The translations under genes were made by a program, and so were the position numbers. Positions 17,132-23,496 of a stretch of DNA of 35,346 nucleotides are shown here, in pieces. The stretch is from Candidatus Wildermuthbacteria bacterium. GTDB taxonomy: Bacteria > Patescibacteriota > Minisyncoccia > Minisyncoccales > UBA10102. The notes beneath the pieces are model-generated. The model worked only from the letters and a program-made list of their open reading frames with translations. It ran no database searches and was not told the DNA's origin. The stretch is taken from contig JACQMR010000012.1 of NCBI GenBank assembly GCA_016203455.1, positions 1 through 35,346 of the forward strand. Direction: 5' to 3'. The first letter of the stretch is position 1, and every line of letters begins with the position of its first letter.

Positions 17132-17749
17132 ATGGAATATATTTTGTCTTTTATAGCCCAAGCTGTTATTCGGTGCATTGAACTCACGGGATATGCCGGC
17201 ATTGCTTTGCTTATGGGGCTAGAGTCGGCCAATATTCCGATTCCATCAGAGATCATCATGCCGTTTGCCGGATTTTTGGCGTACGAGGGAAAGCTCTCTT
17301 TGTCTTGGATAGTGCTCTGGGGAGCCGCCGGGAATTTGGCCGGTTCCCTTGTTTCATACGCCATGGGATACTACGGAGGCAGGCCGTTTCTTAAAAAATG
17401 GGGAAAGTTCGTTTTTATCACGGCTCACGATGTGGAAAGAGCGGAAGCATGGTTTACAAAATACGGAAGCCAGGTTGCGTTCTTTTCGCGGTTATTGCCT
17501 GTGGCGCGCACCTTTGTTTCTTTCCCGGCAGGGATTGCCAAAACCAATATATGGAAGTTCTCTTTGTATACTTTCGCGGGTTCTTTGATCTGGAGTTTCT
17601 TGCTGGCGTACGCGGGGTATCAGGCGGGGGAGCACTGGGATTTTCTTAAGGGATTTTTCCATAAAGTTGATGGGTTTGCCATAGGTATTGTAGGAGCCGG
17701 AGTCGCGTGGTGGATATGGCGCAGGATAAAATTGGCCGGCAGTAAGTAG
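17132..17749 (+). CDS. DedA family (SNARE-associated) membrane protein
   Basis: DedA/VTT proteins are multispan membrane proteins; several act as lipid flippases, including for undecaprenyl phosphate. The 205-residue protein shows the family pattern: GLESANIPIPSEIIMPFAGFLA near residue 28 (quoted as ESANIPIPSE and MPFAGFLA), the G-x-x-x-x-YxxGYYGG region, and FFSRLLPVARTFVSFPAG near residue 115. The acidic and arginine residues typical of the family are present. It begins 13 bases after galT and is probably cotranscribed. Cargo cannot be read from sequence. Confidence 0.92.
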   Translation: MEYILSFIAQAVIRCIELTGYAGIALLMGLESANIPIPSEIIMPFAGFLAYEGKLSLSWIVLWGAAGNLAGSLVSYAMGYYGGRPFLKKWGKFVFITAHDVERAEAWFTKYGSQVAFFSRLLPVARTFVSFPAGIAKTNIWKFSLYTFAGSLIWSFLLAYAGYQAGEHWDFLKGFFHKVDGFAIGIVGAGVAWWIWRRIKLAGSK

Positions 17750-17790
17750 ATAGAAGTTTTTAGCAGTGCCGGTAGTTGCCTAAAAAAACC

Positions 17791-18489
17791 ATGAAAAAAA
17801 CATTTGCAGTCGGGAACTGGAAAATGAATCCGGTTGCTCTCAAAGACGCGGAGAAGCTCTTTTTGGCCATGGAAAGCAAGGCAAGAGGAATGACGGGAGT
17901 TGAGATTATGGTATGCCCCCCGTTCCCGTTTATAGCTCCCCTGGCAAAGTTCGCGAAAAAGATTGTTCTCGCCGGACAGGACTGTTCGTGGTCTGCCCAG
18001 GGAGCTTTTACCGGAGAAGTTTCTCCCTATATGTTAAAAAGCGCGGGCGCAAGGGCCGTATTGCTGGGTCATTCAGAGCGCAAAAAATATTGCAAAGAAA
18101 CCAGAGAGCTCGTCGCGCAAAAGATGAGCATTGCGCTGGAGGCGGGGTTAAAAGTGATTGTATGCGCCGAAAATCCAAAGGAGCTTGCCGTTACTTTACG
18201 AAGGCAAAAAGGGGAGTACGCGGGGCGCGTTATCGCGGCGTATGAACCTTCGTATGCCATAAGCACCCGGGGCGGCAGGAGTGTTTCTCCGGGAAAGATA
18301 GCGCGTGCGGTAAAAGATATGAGAAACATCGCTGGTCCCGGAGTGCCTATTTTATACGGCGGGAGTGTTTTTGCGGAAACCGCCGGGGAAATCATGCGAG
18401 AAGGAGATGCGGATGGATTTTTGGTGGGCGCGGCTTCTTTGAATGCCGCCGAGTTTTTGGATATTGTCGCGGAGGCCGAAATGGGGTAA
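17791..18489 (+). CDS. tpiA: Triosephosphate isomerase
   Basis: This glycolytic enzyme interconverts dihydroxyacetone phosphate and glyceraldehyde-3-phosphate. From ATG 17791 it has 232 residues. Catalytic residues are Lys11 in GNWKMNP, His94 in GHSERK and Glu152 in YEPSYAIST, with the phosphate-binding GGSV near residue 190. Loop 6 differs from the usual W-A-I-G-T-G-x sequence and is slightly longer (AISTRGGRSVSPG). A TTG at 17776 would add five residues; ATG is preferred by family alignment. It is shorter than the usual 250 residues. Confidence 0.95.
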   Translation: MKKTFAVGNWKMNPVALKDAEKLFLAMESKARGMTGVEIMVCPPFPFIAPLAKFAKKIVLAGQDCSWSAQGAFTGEVSPYMLKSAGARAVLLGHSERKKYCKETRELVAQKMSIALEAGLKVIVCAENPKELAVTLRRQKGEYAGRVIAAYEPSYAISTRGGRSVSPGKIARAVKDMRNIAGPGVPILYGGSVFAETAGEIMREGDADGFLVGAASLNAAEFLDIVAEAEMG

Positions 18490-18501
18490 GGTGGTGAAGC
18501 C

Positions 18502-19014
18502 ATGGACCATGTACTGGAACAACAATTTATAAATCCCACCAAGGGAAGCATGGATTTGAAATCGGTTTTGAGCGAGCTGGTTTTATACATGAAAGAAAAG
18601 CCGGAGCGTTCGTACGAGATTATCGTGGGGTGCGATTCTTCGGCCACGCAAGAGCCCGCGTTTCCTTTGGTTATCGTGGCTTTGCGAAAGCAGGAGGGGG
18701 GCCGTTTTTTCTACACGCGGGTTCAGTATCCCGCTCCCCGCAAGTTTTACAATTTGCATGACCGCATTTTAGAAGAGGTGCTGTTATCATGCCATCTGGC
18801 ATTGTGGTTGCGCGAAAATTTTACCAAAAAAATCAAAGAAGAAGGCGTAACCGTTCCGTATCAGTTTTTGCATATTCACGCAGATATCGGCGAGAACGGG
18901 GCAACGAAAGACATGATCAAGGAAGTAACCGGGCTGATTCGCGGAAACGGGTTTGAACCAATGATAAAACCGCTGTCTTTTGCCGCTTCAAAAGTCGCTG
19001 ACAGATTTTCCTAG
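18502..19014 (+). CDS. DUF458 RNase H-like protein
   Basis: A 170-residue protein like the Bacillus YkuK family (DUF458), which adopts an RNase H-like fold. The first strand carries IIVGCDSS, where the Asp would match an RNase H metal ligand. Later Asp and Glu residues lie in HIHADIGENGATKD. Activity has not been established to my knowledge, so a nuclease role is inference. A GGTGG sequence lies 9 bases before ATG 18502, which supports that start over ATG 18550. It follows tpiA after 12 bases. Confidence 0.8.
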   Translation: MDHVLEQQFINPTKGSMDLKSVLSELVLYMKEKPERSYEIIVGCDSSATQEPAFPLVIVALRKQEGGRFFYTRVQYPAPRKFYNLHDRILEEVLLSCHLALWLRENFTKKIKEEGVTVPYQFLHIHADIGENGATKDMIKEVTGLIRGNGFEPMIKPLSFAASKVADRFS

Positions 19015-19067
19015 AACAATTTGTTTTGCGCACGCGGAGAAATTATGCCTGAAAATGTTATCCACAA

Positions 19068-19095
19068 TTGACATGGTTGCGTGCGGTTCTAAAAT
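19068..19095 (+). promoter_or_regulatory. Promoter of the first micro-ORF unit
   Basis: TTGACA (19068-19073), 16 bases, TAAAAT (19090-19095). This is one of the best promoter matches in the window. Transcription would begin near 19102 and read the 19162 micro-ORF and its hairpin. A GCGAGG (19113-19118) to CCTCGC (19136-19141) stem lies in the leader. Confidence 0.7.
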
Positions 19096-19161
19096 GAATG
19101 AAAGAGTTACGCGCGAGGGATGGTCTCCTCGGGCGCCTCGCTAAAAAAACCGCACACACAC

Positions 19162-19197
19162 ATGGCTGCAAAGAAAAAGGGAAAGAAGAAGAAATAG
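19162..19197 (+). CDS. Lysine-rich micro-ORF, copy 1 (11 residues)
   Basis: ATG 19162 opens MAAKKKGKKKK with stop TAG at 19195-19197. It follows a strong promoter and is followed 13 bases later by a 20-bp hairpin terminator. No Shine-Dalgarno sequence precedes it. Its 3' half belongs to a 98-base segment nearly repeated at 19480-19579. The stop codon lies in the loop of a small stem, GAAGAAA (19188-19194) with TTTCTTC (19199-19205). It could be a true micropeptide, the tail of a decayed gene, or part of a small RNA that is not translated. Function unknown. Confidence 0.4.
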   Translation: MAAKKKGKKKK

Positions 19198-19268
19198 TTT
19201 TCTTCGTTTCATAAAAACAAAGAGAGAGAAGTGTCTATTTCTCTCTTTTTGTTTTTATGATATTGAAA
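19171..19268 (+). repeat. Direct repeat, copy 1 (micro-ORF tail plus hairpin)
   Basis: This 98-base segment aligns by hand to 19480-19579 with five substitutions and two one-base insertions. The two insertions in copy 2 fall in opposite arms of the hairpin, so pairing is kept. Confidence 0.9.
19211..19258 (+). terminator. 20-bp hairpin terminator of unit 1
   Basis: The left arm (19211-19230, ATAAAAACAAAGAGAGAGAA) pairs along its whole length with 19239-19258, with one G-U pair and an 8-base loop. The 3' side is T-rich, and A-rich DNA on the other side makes it likely to work on both strands. Confidence 0.8.
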
Positions 19269-19299
19269 TAATACAAAGCCAGAGCCGGAGGAAGGTTTC

Positions 19300-19410
19300 A
19301 TGAACGCGGTTCATTTCTTGTTTTTGGGGCCGATGCCCGCCCCGTTTGGGGCATTAGTCGGCAGTTGTTTAATTGCGGTCGCGCTCCTTTTGCTTTATAG
19401 GCGAACTTAA
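19300..19410 (+). CDS. Small single-span membrane protein (36 residues)
   Basis: ATG 19300 to TAA 19408 encodes 36 residues starting MNAVHFLFLG and ending LIAVALLLLYRRT. A hydrophobic stretch (about residues 17-33) followed by YRRT fits one membrane span with an inside-positive end. GGAGGAAGG at 19287-19295 is a strong Shine-Dalgarno sequence, rare for this window, 4 bases before the ATG. A terminator follows at once. The gene lies between the two repeat units. I recognise no family. Small toxins of type I systems have a similar form, but nothing here proves that. Confidence 0.6.
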   Translation: MNAVHFLFLGPMPAPFGALVGSCLIAVALLLLYRRT

Positions 19411-19437
19411 ATGCTCTCGTAAAGAGAGTATTTTTAT
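19411..19437 (+). terminator. Terminator after the small membrane protein
   Basis: ATGCTCTC (19411-19418), loop GTAAA, GAGAGTAT (19424-19431) with one G-U pair, then TTTTATT. It begins directly after the TAA stop of the 36-residue ORF. Confidence 0.7.
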
Positions 19438-19488
19438 TGAAAATCCGGAAAATGGTAGTATAAGGGCGATATGGCGGACAAGAAAAAG
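19435..19488 (+). repeat. Segment shared with the mnmA 5' region, copy 1
   Basis: TATTGAAAATCCGGAAA (19435-19451) is identical to 20351-20367. The similarity continues through the -10, the ATG and the first lysine codons, with one base more in the mnmA copy. Confidence 0.85.
19437..19464 (+). promoter_or_regulatory. Promoter of the second micro-ORF unit
   Basis: TTGAAA (19437-19442), 16 bases, TATAAG (19459-19464), then 6 bases to ATG 19471. The segment matches the mnmA promoter (20353-20381) almost base for base. A leaderless transcript is likely if it is used. Confidence 0.55.
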
Positions 19489-19506
19489 GGGGAGAAGAAG
19501 AAATAG
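19471..19506 (+). CDS. Lysine-rich micro-ORF, copy 2 (11 residues)
   Basis: ATG 19471 opens MADKKKGEKKK with stop TAG at 19504-19506. Compared with copy 1 it differs at two residues (A3D and K8E). Its promoter and first codons resemble those of mnmA, which begins MAEKKKKK. Its last codons and 3' hairpin match copy 1. Both differences from copy 1 keep a charged, open reading frame, but 11 codons are too few to test coding selection. Confidence 0.4.
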   Translation: MADKKKGEKKK

Positions 19507-19579
19507 TTTTCTTCGTTTCATAAAAAACAAAAAGAGAGAAGCGTCTATTTCTCTCTTTTTGTTTTTTATAATATTGAAA
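19480..19579 (+). repeat. Direct repeat, copy 2
   Basis: This 100-base segment is the second copy of the repeat at 19171-19268. The shared part runs from the poly-lysine codons through the stop, hairpin and a trailing ATATTGAAA. Confidence 0.9.
19520..19569 (+). terminator. 21-bp hairpin terminator of unit 2
   Basis: Left arm 19520-19540 pairs perfectly with right arm 19549-19569 around an 8-base loop (GCGTCTAT). It is one pair longer than the copy in unit 1, and the G-U pair there is A-T here. Confidence 0.8.
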
Positions 19580-19673
19580 CAGCTTTGTTCGCCTCGGACT
19601 TACAGCGAACAACTTGATTAGATCATGTTGCTCTTGCTGTGTTTTTGTTCAGTTTCAAGTTCGTAGTAACTTT

Positions 19674-20156
19674 CTATCCTAGCAATTTTCTTAATGCCGG
19701 ATATCTGCTGCACACTGGCAGGATGGAACACCAATGTTCTAATCCCCAGATACGGCCCGCTCTAATAGCTGACAAGAGCAATAGAGCGGCAATGTAAATG
19801 ATGTGTTCGTTTACTATATACGAATGCGCATTCGGGTATGGAAACTGGAGAATCGGCAGGTAATACATCAGCATGAGTATTGAGCCGAGAATAGATCCTA
19901 ATCTGACGAACACCCCCAAAATTAATGATATACCCAAGAGCGTAAGTCCCCACTCGTTTATAAAATTAACGAATGGCAGGATGCCGGGTTGCAAGAGCCA
20001 TTGATAGAAATCAGGAAATGTTTTTGATGCCTGCAAGTATCCAGCCGCCGACCAGTTAGGATCTGCTATCTTCGTAATTCCCGCGTAAAAAAACATCCAA
20101 CCAATCGTTAGCCGGAGAAGAAATACAGATAATTTTTGAAACAGTGTCGTATGCAT
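19674..20156 (-). CDS. DoxX family membrane protein
   Basis: A 160-residue minus-strand gene. It starts with LLRLTIGWMFFYAGITKIADP, where the LR-x-x-x-G-x-x-F-x-x-AG-x-x-K pattern is typical of DoxX/DoxD proteins. About four hydrophobic segments follow (residues 10-28, 68-88, 90-105, 118-132). Family members have been linked to quinone-dependent thiosulfate oxidation or redox stress. The role here is unknown. It is isolated between the micro-ORF cluster and mnmA, in reverse orientation to all nearby genes. The C-terminal 25 residues are not conserved with what I know of the family. Confidence 0.82.
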   Translation of the reverse strand: MHTTLFQKLSVFLLRLTIGWMFFYAGITKIADPNWSAAGYLQASKTFPDFYQWLLQPGILPFVNFINEWGLTLLGISLILGVFVRLGSILGSILMLMYYLPILQFPYPNAHSYIVNEHIIYIAALLLLSAIRAGRIWGLEHWCSILPVCSRYPALRKLLG

Positions 20157-20350
20157 ATTGGTCGTGAGGCCACTCGGTACTCATATCGGACAGGACGCAA
20201 ATGAATTTATACATTGCCGTCCTTGTGATTATGCGGATCCTCCGTTTATTTAGTATACAACAGAGATATGTTTTGGGGAACCCCGTTGATACGCCTGTGT
20301 GGTAGCATAAAGCACTGGGTATTATTTTTGAGTTTATTCAGGAGGGTTTG
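20157..20350. other. Intergenic region between doxX and mnmA
   Basis: It holds no convincing ORF. An imperfect inverted repeat lies at about 20194-20222 (AGGACG and CGTCCT ends, with AATG and CATT inside). It surrounds TATAAA on the minus strand, which could be the doxX -10. The rest shows nothing I can name. Confidence 0.35.
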
Positions 20351-20352
20351 TA

Positions 20353-20381
20353 TTGAAAATCCGGAAAGATGATAGTATAAG
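20353..20381 (+). promoter_or_regulatory. Promoter of mnmA
   Basis: TTGAAA (20353-20358), 17 bases, TATAAG (20376-20381), then 6 bases to ATG 20388, which implies a leaderless mRNA. This segment has a near copy before the second micro-ORF. Confidence 0.65.
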
Positions 20382-20387
20382 GGTTCT

Positions 20388-21443
20388 ATGGCTGAAAAGA
20401 AAAAAAAGAAGCAAACGGTGTTTGTGGGGCTTTCCGGCGGGGTGGATTCTTCCGTCTGCGCGGCTTTGTTAAAAAAAGCCGGGTTTTCTGTGACGGGAAT
20501 ATACATGAAATGCTGGACGGAAGGGGCATCTTGCACCACTCAAGAAGACGAGAGATCCGCCAGGATAGCCGCGGATCATTTGGGTATCCCGTTTTTTGCA
20601 TGGAACTTTCTGGATGAGTACAGGAAACGCGTGGTGGAGTACATGCTGGAGGGCTATGCAAAAGGCATCACCCCTAACCCCGACATGATGTGCAATAAAG
20701 AAATCAAGTTCGGCTTGTTTTTTGAAAAAGCAATGTCTTTGGGGGCTGACTTTGTGGCAACCGGCCACTATGCCAGAACGGAAAAGAGAAACGGCAAAAC
20801 CGTTTTGCTCAAAGGCGTTGATCCGGAAAAAGACCAGTCATATTTTCTCTCGTTTATTGCTCCCGCTGTATTAGACAGAGTGCTGTTTCCCGTGGGAAAA
20901 TTCACAAAAACGCAGGTGCGAGACCACGCGAGAAAAATATGCCTTCCCAACGCGGAAAGAAAAGACAGCCAGGGCATTTGCTTTGTGGGCAAGGTGAGCA
21001 TAGGGGATTTTTTGCGAGAATACATACCAGCCAAAGAGGGGAATATCGTGGACGCGAAAGGGAACATTCTGGGCAAGCATGACGGCTCATATTACTACAC
21101 CATTGGCCAGCGCGATGGTTTGGGTTTGGCAGGGGGCCCTTACTATGTGGTAAAAAAAGACATGCGGGCAAACACCGTTACGGTGAGCAAAGACGAGAAA
21201 GATATTTTGGAGGACACCATTACTCTCAAGGAAATGAATTGGTTTTCCCGCCCCGAACAAAGTTCCGCAAAGATGACGGCAAAGTTCAGATACCGGCAGG
21301 AAGATGCGCCTGTGTCTGTTGAGATACTAGACAAGGATTCTTGCGTTATTAAAGCTGACCAGCCCCAGCGTGCCGTAACCCCGGGCCAGTTTGCCGTGCT
21401 ATACAAAGAAGACGAAGTTATGGGAGCAGGCGTTATTGTGTGA
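20388..21443 (+). CDS. mnmA: tRNA-specific 2-thiouridylase MnmA
   Basis: MnmA puts sulfur on the wobble uridine of tRNAs for Lys, Glu and Gln, using ATP to adenylate the base. The PP-loop SGGVDSS is at residues 16-22. The catalytic cysteine pair is Cys102 (MMCNKEIKFG) and Cys198 (GICFVG), matching the E. coli pair. The 351-residue length is slightly short. A Lys-rich start (MAEKKKKKQT) precedes the conserved core. The sulfur donor system is not in the window. It stands alone in transcription, between doxX and alaS. Confidence 0.97.
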   Translation: MAEKKKKKQTVFVGLSGGVDSSVCAALLKKAGFSVTGIYMKCWTEGASCTTQEDERSARIAADHLGIPFFAWNFLDEYRKRVVEYMLEGYAKGITPNPDMMCNKEIKFGLFFEKAMSLGADFVATGHYARTEKRNGKTVLLKGVDPEKDQSYFLSFIAPAVLDRVLFPVGKFTKTQVRDHARKICLPNAERKDSQGICFVGKVSIGDFLREYIPAKEGNIVDAKGNILGKHDGSYYYTIGQRDGLGLAGGPYYVVKKDMRANTVTVSKDEKDILEDTITLKEMNWFSRPEQSSAKMTAKFRYRQEDAPVSVEILDKDSCVIKADQPQRAVTPGQFAVLYKEDEVMGAGVIV

Positions 21444-21453
21444 CCGGGGATTT

Positions 21454-21462
21454 TGGTATATT
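21454..21462 (+). promoter_or_regulatory. Extended -10 promoter of alaS
   Basis: TGG followed by TATATT (21457-21462), 8 bases before ATG 21471. It lies within 20 bases of the mnmA stop, so alaS may have its own leaderless transcript. Confidence 0.55.
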
Positions 21463-21470
21463 CTTTGCAT

Positions 21471-23399
21471 ATGACGATAGAAGAAATACGAACAAAATAC
21501 TTGGCGTTTTTTGAATCAAAAGGGCATAAGATTATTTCTTCGGCATCTTTGGTGCCGGACCAAGACCCAACCACCTTGTTTACCGGGTCTGGCATGCAAC
21601 CCATGATCCGGTATTTGCTGGGCCAGCCCCACCCCATGGGGAAAAGAATCGCCGATTCTCAAAAGTGTTTTCGCGCCGATGATATTGACGAGGTGGGGGA
21701 CAACCGGCATACCACATTTTTTGAAATGCTGGGCAACTGGTCTTTGGGCGATTATTTTAAAGAAGAACAGCTCCCCTGGATTTTTGAGTTTCTTACCAAT
21801 GAATTAAAGTTAGATCCCAAAAAAGTATATGTAACCGTGTTCGCGGGAGACGAGAAAAACCGGATTCCCAAAGATACCCAATCGGCGGGCATATGGAAAA
21901 AACTGTTCGCGGAAAAGGGAATTGACGCGAAAGATATTGAGATTGGCACGGAGGAAAACGGGGCAAAGACAGGCATGCAAGGCGGCAGGATTTTTTACTA
22001 CGGAGCCAAGAAAAACTGGTGGAGCAGGGCAGGCGCGCCCGAAAACATGCCTGCCGGAGAGCCCGGAGGTCCGGACTCTGAAATGTTTTATGAGTTTGCC
22101 GACATTGAGCATAATAAAGAGTTTGGAGAACATTGCCACCCCAACTGCGACTGCGGGAGATTTTTGGAGATCGCCAATTCCGTGTTTATGGAGTACCGCA
22201 AGAAAGAAGACGGGGGATTTGAGAAGTTGAGCCAGCAAAATGTGGATTTTGGCGGGGGACTGGAACGCATGGCCGCGGCAGTCAATGATAGCGCCGATGT
22301 TTTTACGGCAGACACTCTTGCTTTGATTATAGCGGACATGGAAAAGCTGTCCGGCAATTCTTACGCGGAGTTTCAAAAGGAATTTCGCGTTGTGGCGGAT
22401 CATTTGCGCGGGGCGGTGTTTATGATAGGGGACGCAGTAACCCCTTCAAACACGGAGCGGGGGTATTTTACCAGACGGCTTTTGCGCCGCGCCGTAAGAT
22501 ATGCAGACGCGATAGGACTTCCGGCCGGAAAACTGGCGCAACTCGCCAAGCGCGTGATTATGTCCTATGGACAAGCGTATCCTGAACTCGCGCGGAACGC
22601 GGATTTCATTCAAAGCGCCATAGGCCAGGAAGAAGAAAGGTTTCGTAAAACCCTGGAGAAAGGGCTTGGTGAATTAAAGAAAATAGCGACCGCGAACGCC
22701 AGGGGCGCCTTTGGATTTTCCGGAGACGCGCTGTTTGATTTGTATCAGACATACGGATTTCCCATGGAGTTGAGTATTGAGATTGTGGCAAACCTCTATA
22801 AAGAGCAGGGGAATACGGCGGGTATCCCCGAAGATGTGCGCAAAGAATTCGCGAAGGCGTTTACGGCGCAAATGAAAAAGCATCAGGAGCTTTCTCGCAC
22901 CGCCGCCGCCGGAAGATTCAAAGGCGGCTTGGCGGACGCTTCCGTTGAGACAACGCGCTTGCATACGGCGCATCATCTTCTGCTTGCCGCTTTGAGGAGC
23001 GTGCTGGGAGATCATGTGCATCAGAGAGGGAGTAACATTACTGCGGAACGATTGCGCATTGATTTTGCGCATTCCCAAAAAGTTACTCCCGAAGAATTGC
23101 AGAAGATTGAGGCCTTGGTTAAAGAGAAGATAGCCGAGAATCTGGATATGGTTCGTCTGGAGCTTCCGCTCAAAGAGGCCATGGTCATGGGAGCTGAAAT
23201 GGAATTTGGAGTGAAATACGGAGACATGGTTTCCGTGTATGTTGCCAAAGACAAACAAGGCAATATATTCAGCAAGGAATTTTGCGGAGGCCCGCATGCC
23301 AAAGGCACCGGAGAACTGGGAGCTTTTAAGATTCTCAAAGAAGAAGCTGTTGCTTCGGGAGTGAGGAGAATAAGGGCGGTGCTGGGGGATAACAAATAA
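21471..23399 (+). CDS. alaS: Alanyl-tRNA synthetase, short form without C-Ala domain
   Basis: AlaRS charges tRNA-Ala and clears mischarged Ser or Gly. From ATG 21471 it has 642 residues against about 875 in E. coli. The class II catalytic domain is complete (FFESKGHKIISSASLVP, RADDIDEVG, the motif 3 region DFGGGLERM). The editing domain has its metal site: H498 and H502 in HTAHH, C605 and H609 in CGGPH. The protein ends soon after that, so the C-terminal C-Ala domain that links the two activities on tRNA is missing. A GTG at 21453 would place the start over the promoter, so I reject it. Confidence 0.96.
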   Translation: MTIEEIRTKYLAFFESKGHKIISSASLVPDQDPTTLFTGSGMQPMIRYLLGQPHPMGKRIADSQKCFRADDIDEVGDNRHTTFFEMLGNWSLGDYFKEEQLPWIFEFLTNELKLDPKKVYVTVFAGDEKNRIPKDTQSAGIWKKLFAEKGIDAKDIEIGTEENGAKTGMQGGRIFYYGAKKNWWSRAGAPENMPAGEPGGPDSEMFYEFADIEHNKEFGEHCHPNCDCGRFLEIANSVFMEYRKKEDGGFEKLSQQNVDFGGGLERMAAAVNDSADVFTADTLALIIADMEKLSGNSYAEFQKEFRVVADHLRGAVFMIGDAVTPSNTERGYFTRRLLRRAVRYADAIGLPAGKLAQLAKRVIMSYGQAYPELARNADFIQSAIGQEEERFRKTLEKGLGELKKIATANARGAFGFSGDALFDLYQTYGFPMELSIEIVANLYKEQGNTAGIPEDVRKEFAKAFTAQMKKHQELSRTAAAGRFKGGLADASVETTRLHTAHHLLLAALRSVLGDHVHQRGSNITAERLRIDFAHSQKVTPEELQKIEALVKEKIAENLDMVRLELPLKEAMVMGAEMEFGVKYGDMVSVYVAKDKQGNIFSKEFCGGPHAKGTGELGAFKILKEEAVASGVRRIRAVLGDNK

Positions 23400-23462
23400 C
23401 CAATAACTCATAACAAATAACCAGCTTGTATTTCTTGTTTTTTGTTGTTGAAGAGTTAGCAG

Positions 23463-23490
23463 TTGAGTTCGTTGTTGGCTGGTGTACAAT
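23463..23490 (+). promoter_or_regulatory. Promoter of the Baseplate-J-like gene
   Basis: TTGAGT (23463-23468), 16 bases, TACAAT (23485-23490), then 6 bases to ATG 23497. The 60 bases before it contain AT-rich filler with repeats of AATAAC. A leaderless transcript is implied. Confidence 0.6.
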
Positions 23491-23496
23491 ACAATA

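Noticed and set aside
19098-19214. 38-codon frame from ATG 19098 through micro-ORF 1
   Set aside because: It begins 2 bases after the proposed -10, so the transcript would start inside it, and it has no ribosome site or homologous frame start in unit 2.
19480-19569. Programmed -1 frameshift in the lysine-rich micro-ORFs (GAAAAAG followed by GGGGGAG and a hairpin)
   Set aside because: The heptamer is not the ideal AAAAAAG, and the -1 frame adds only 11 codons. Its conservation follows from general DNA identity.
21810-22403. Long minus-strand open frame opposite alaS (197 codons)
   Set aside because: It lies wholly opposite conserved alaS codons and shows no family features.
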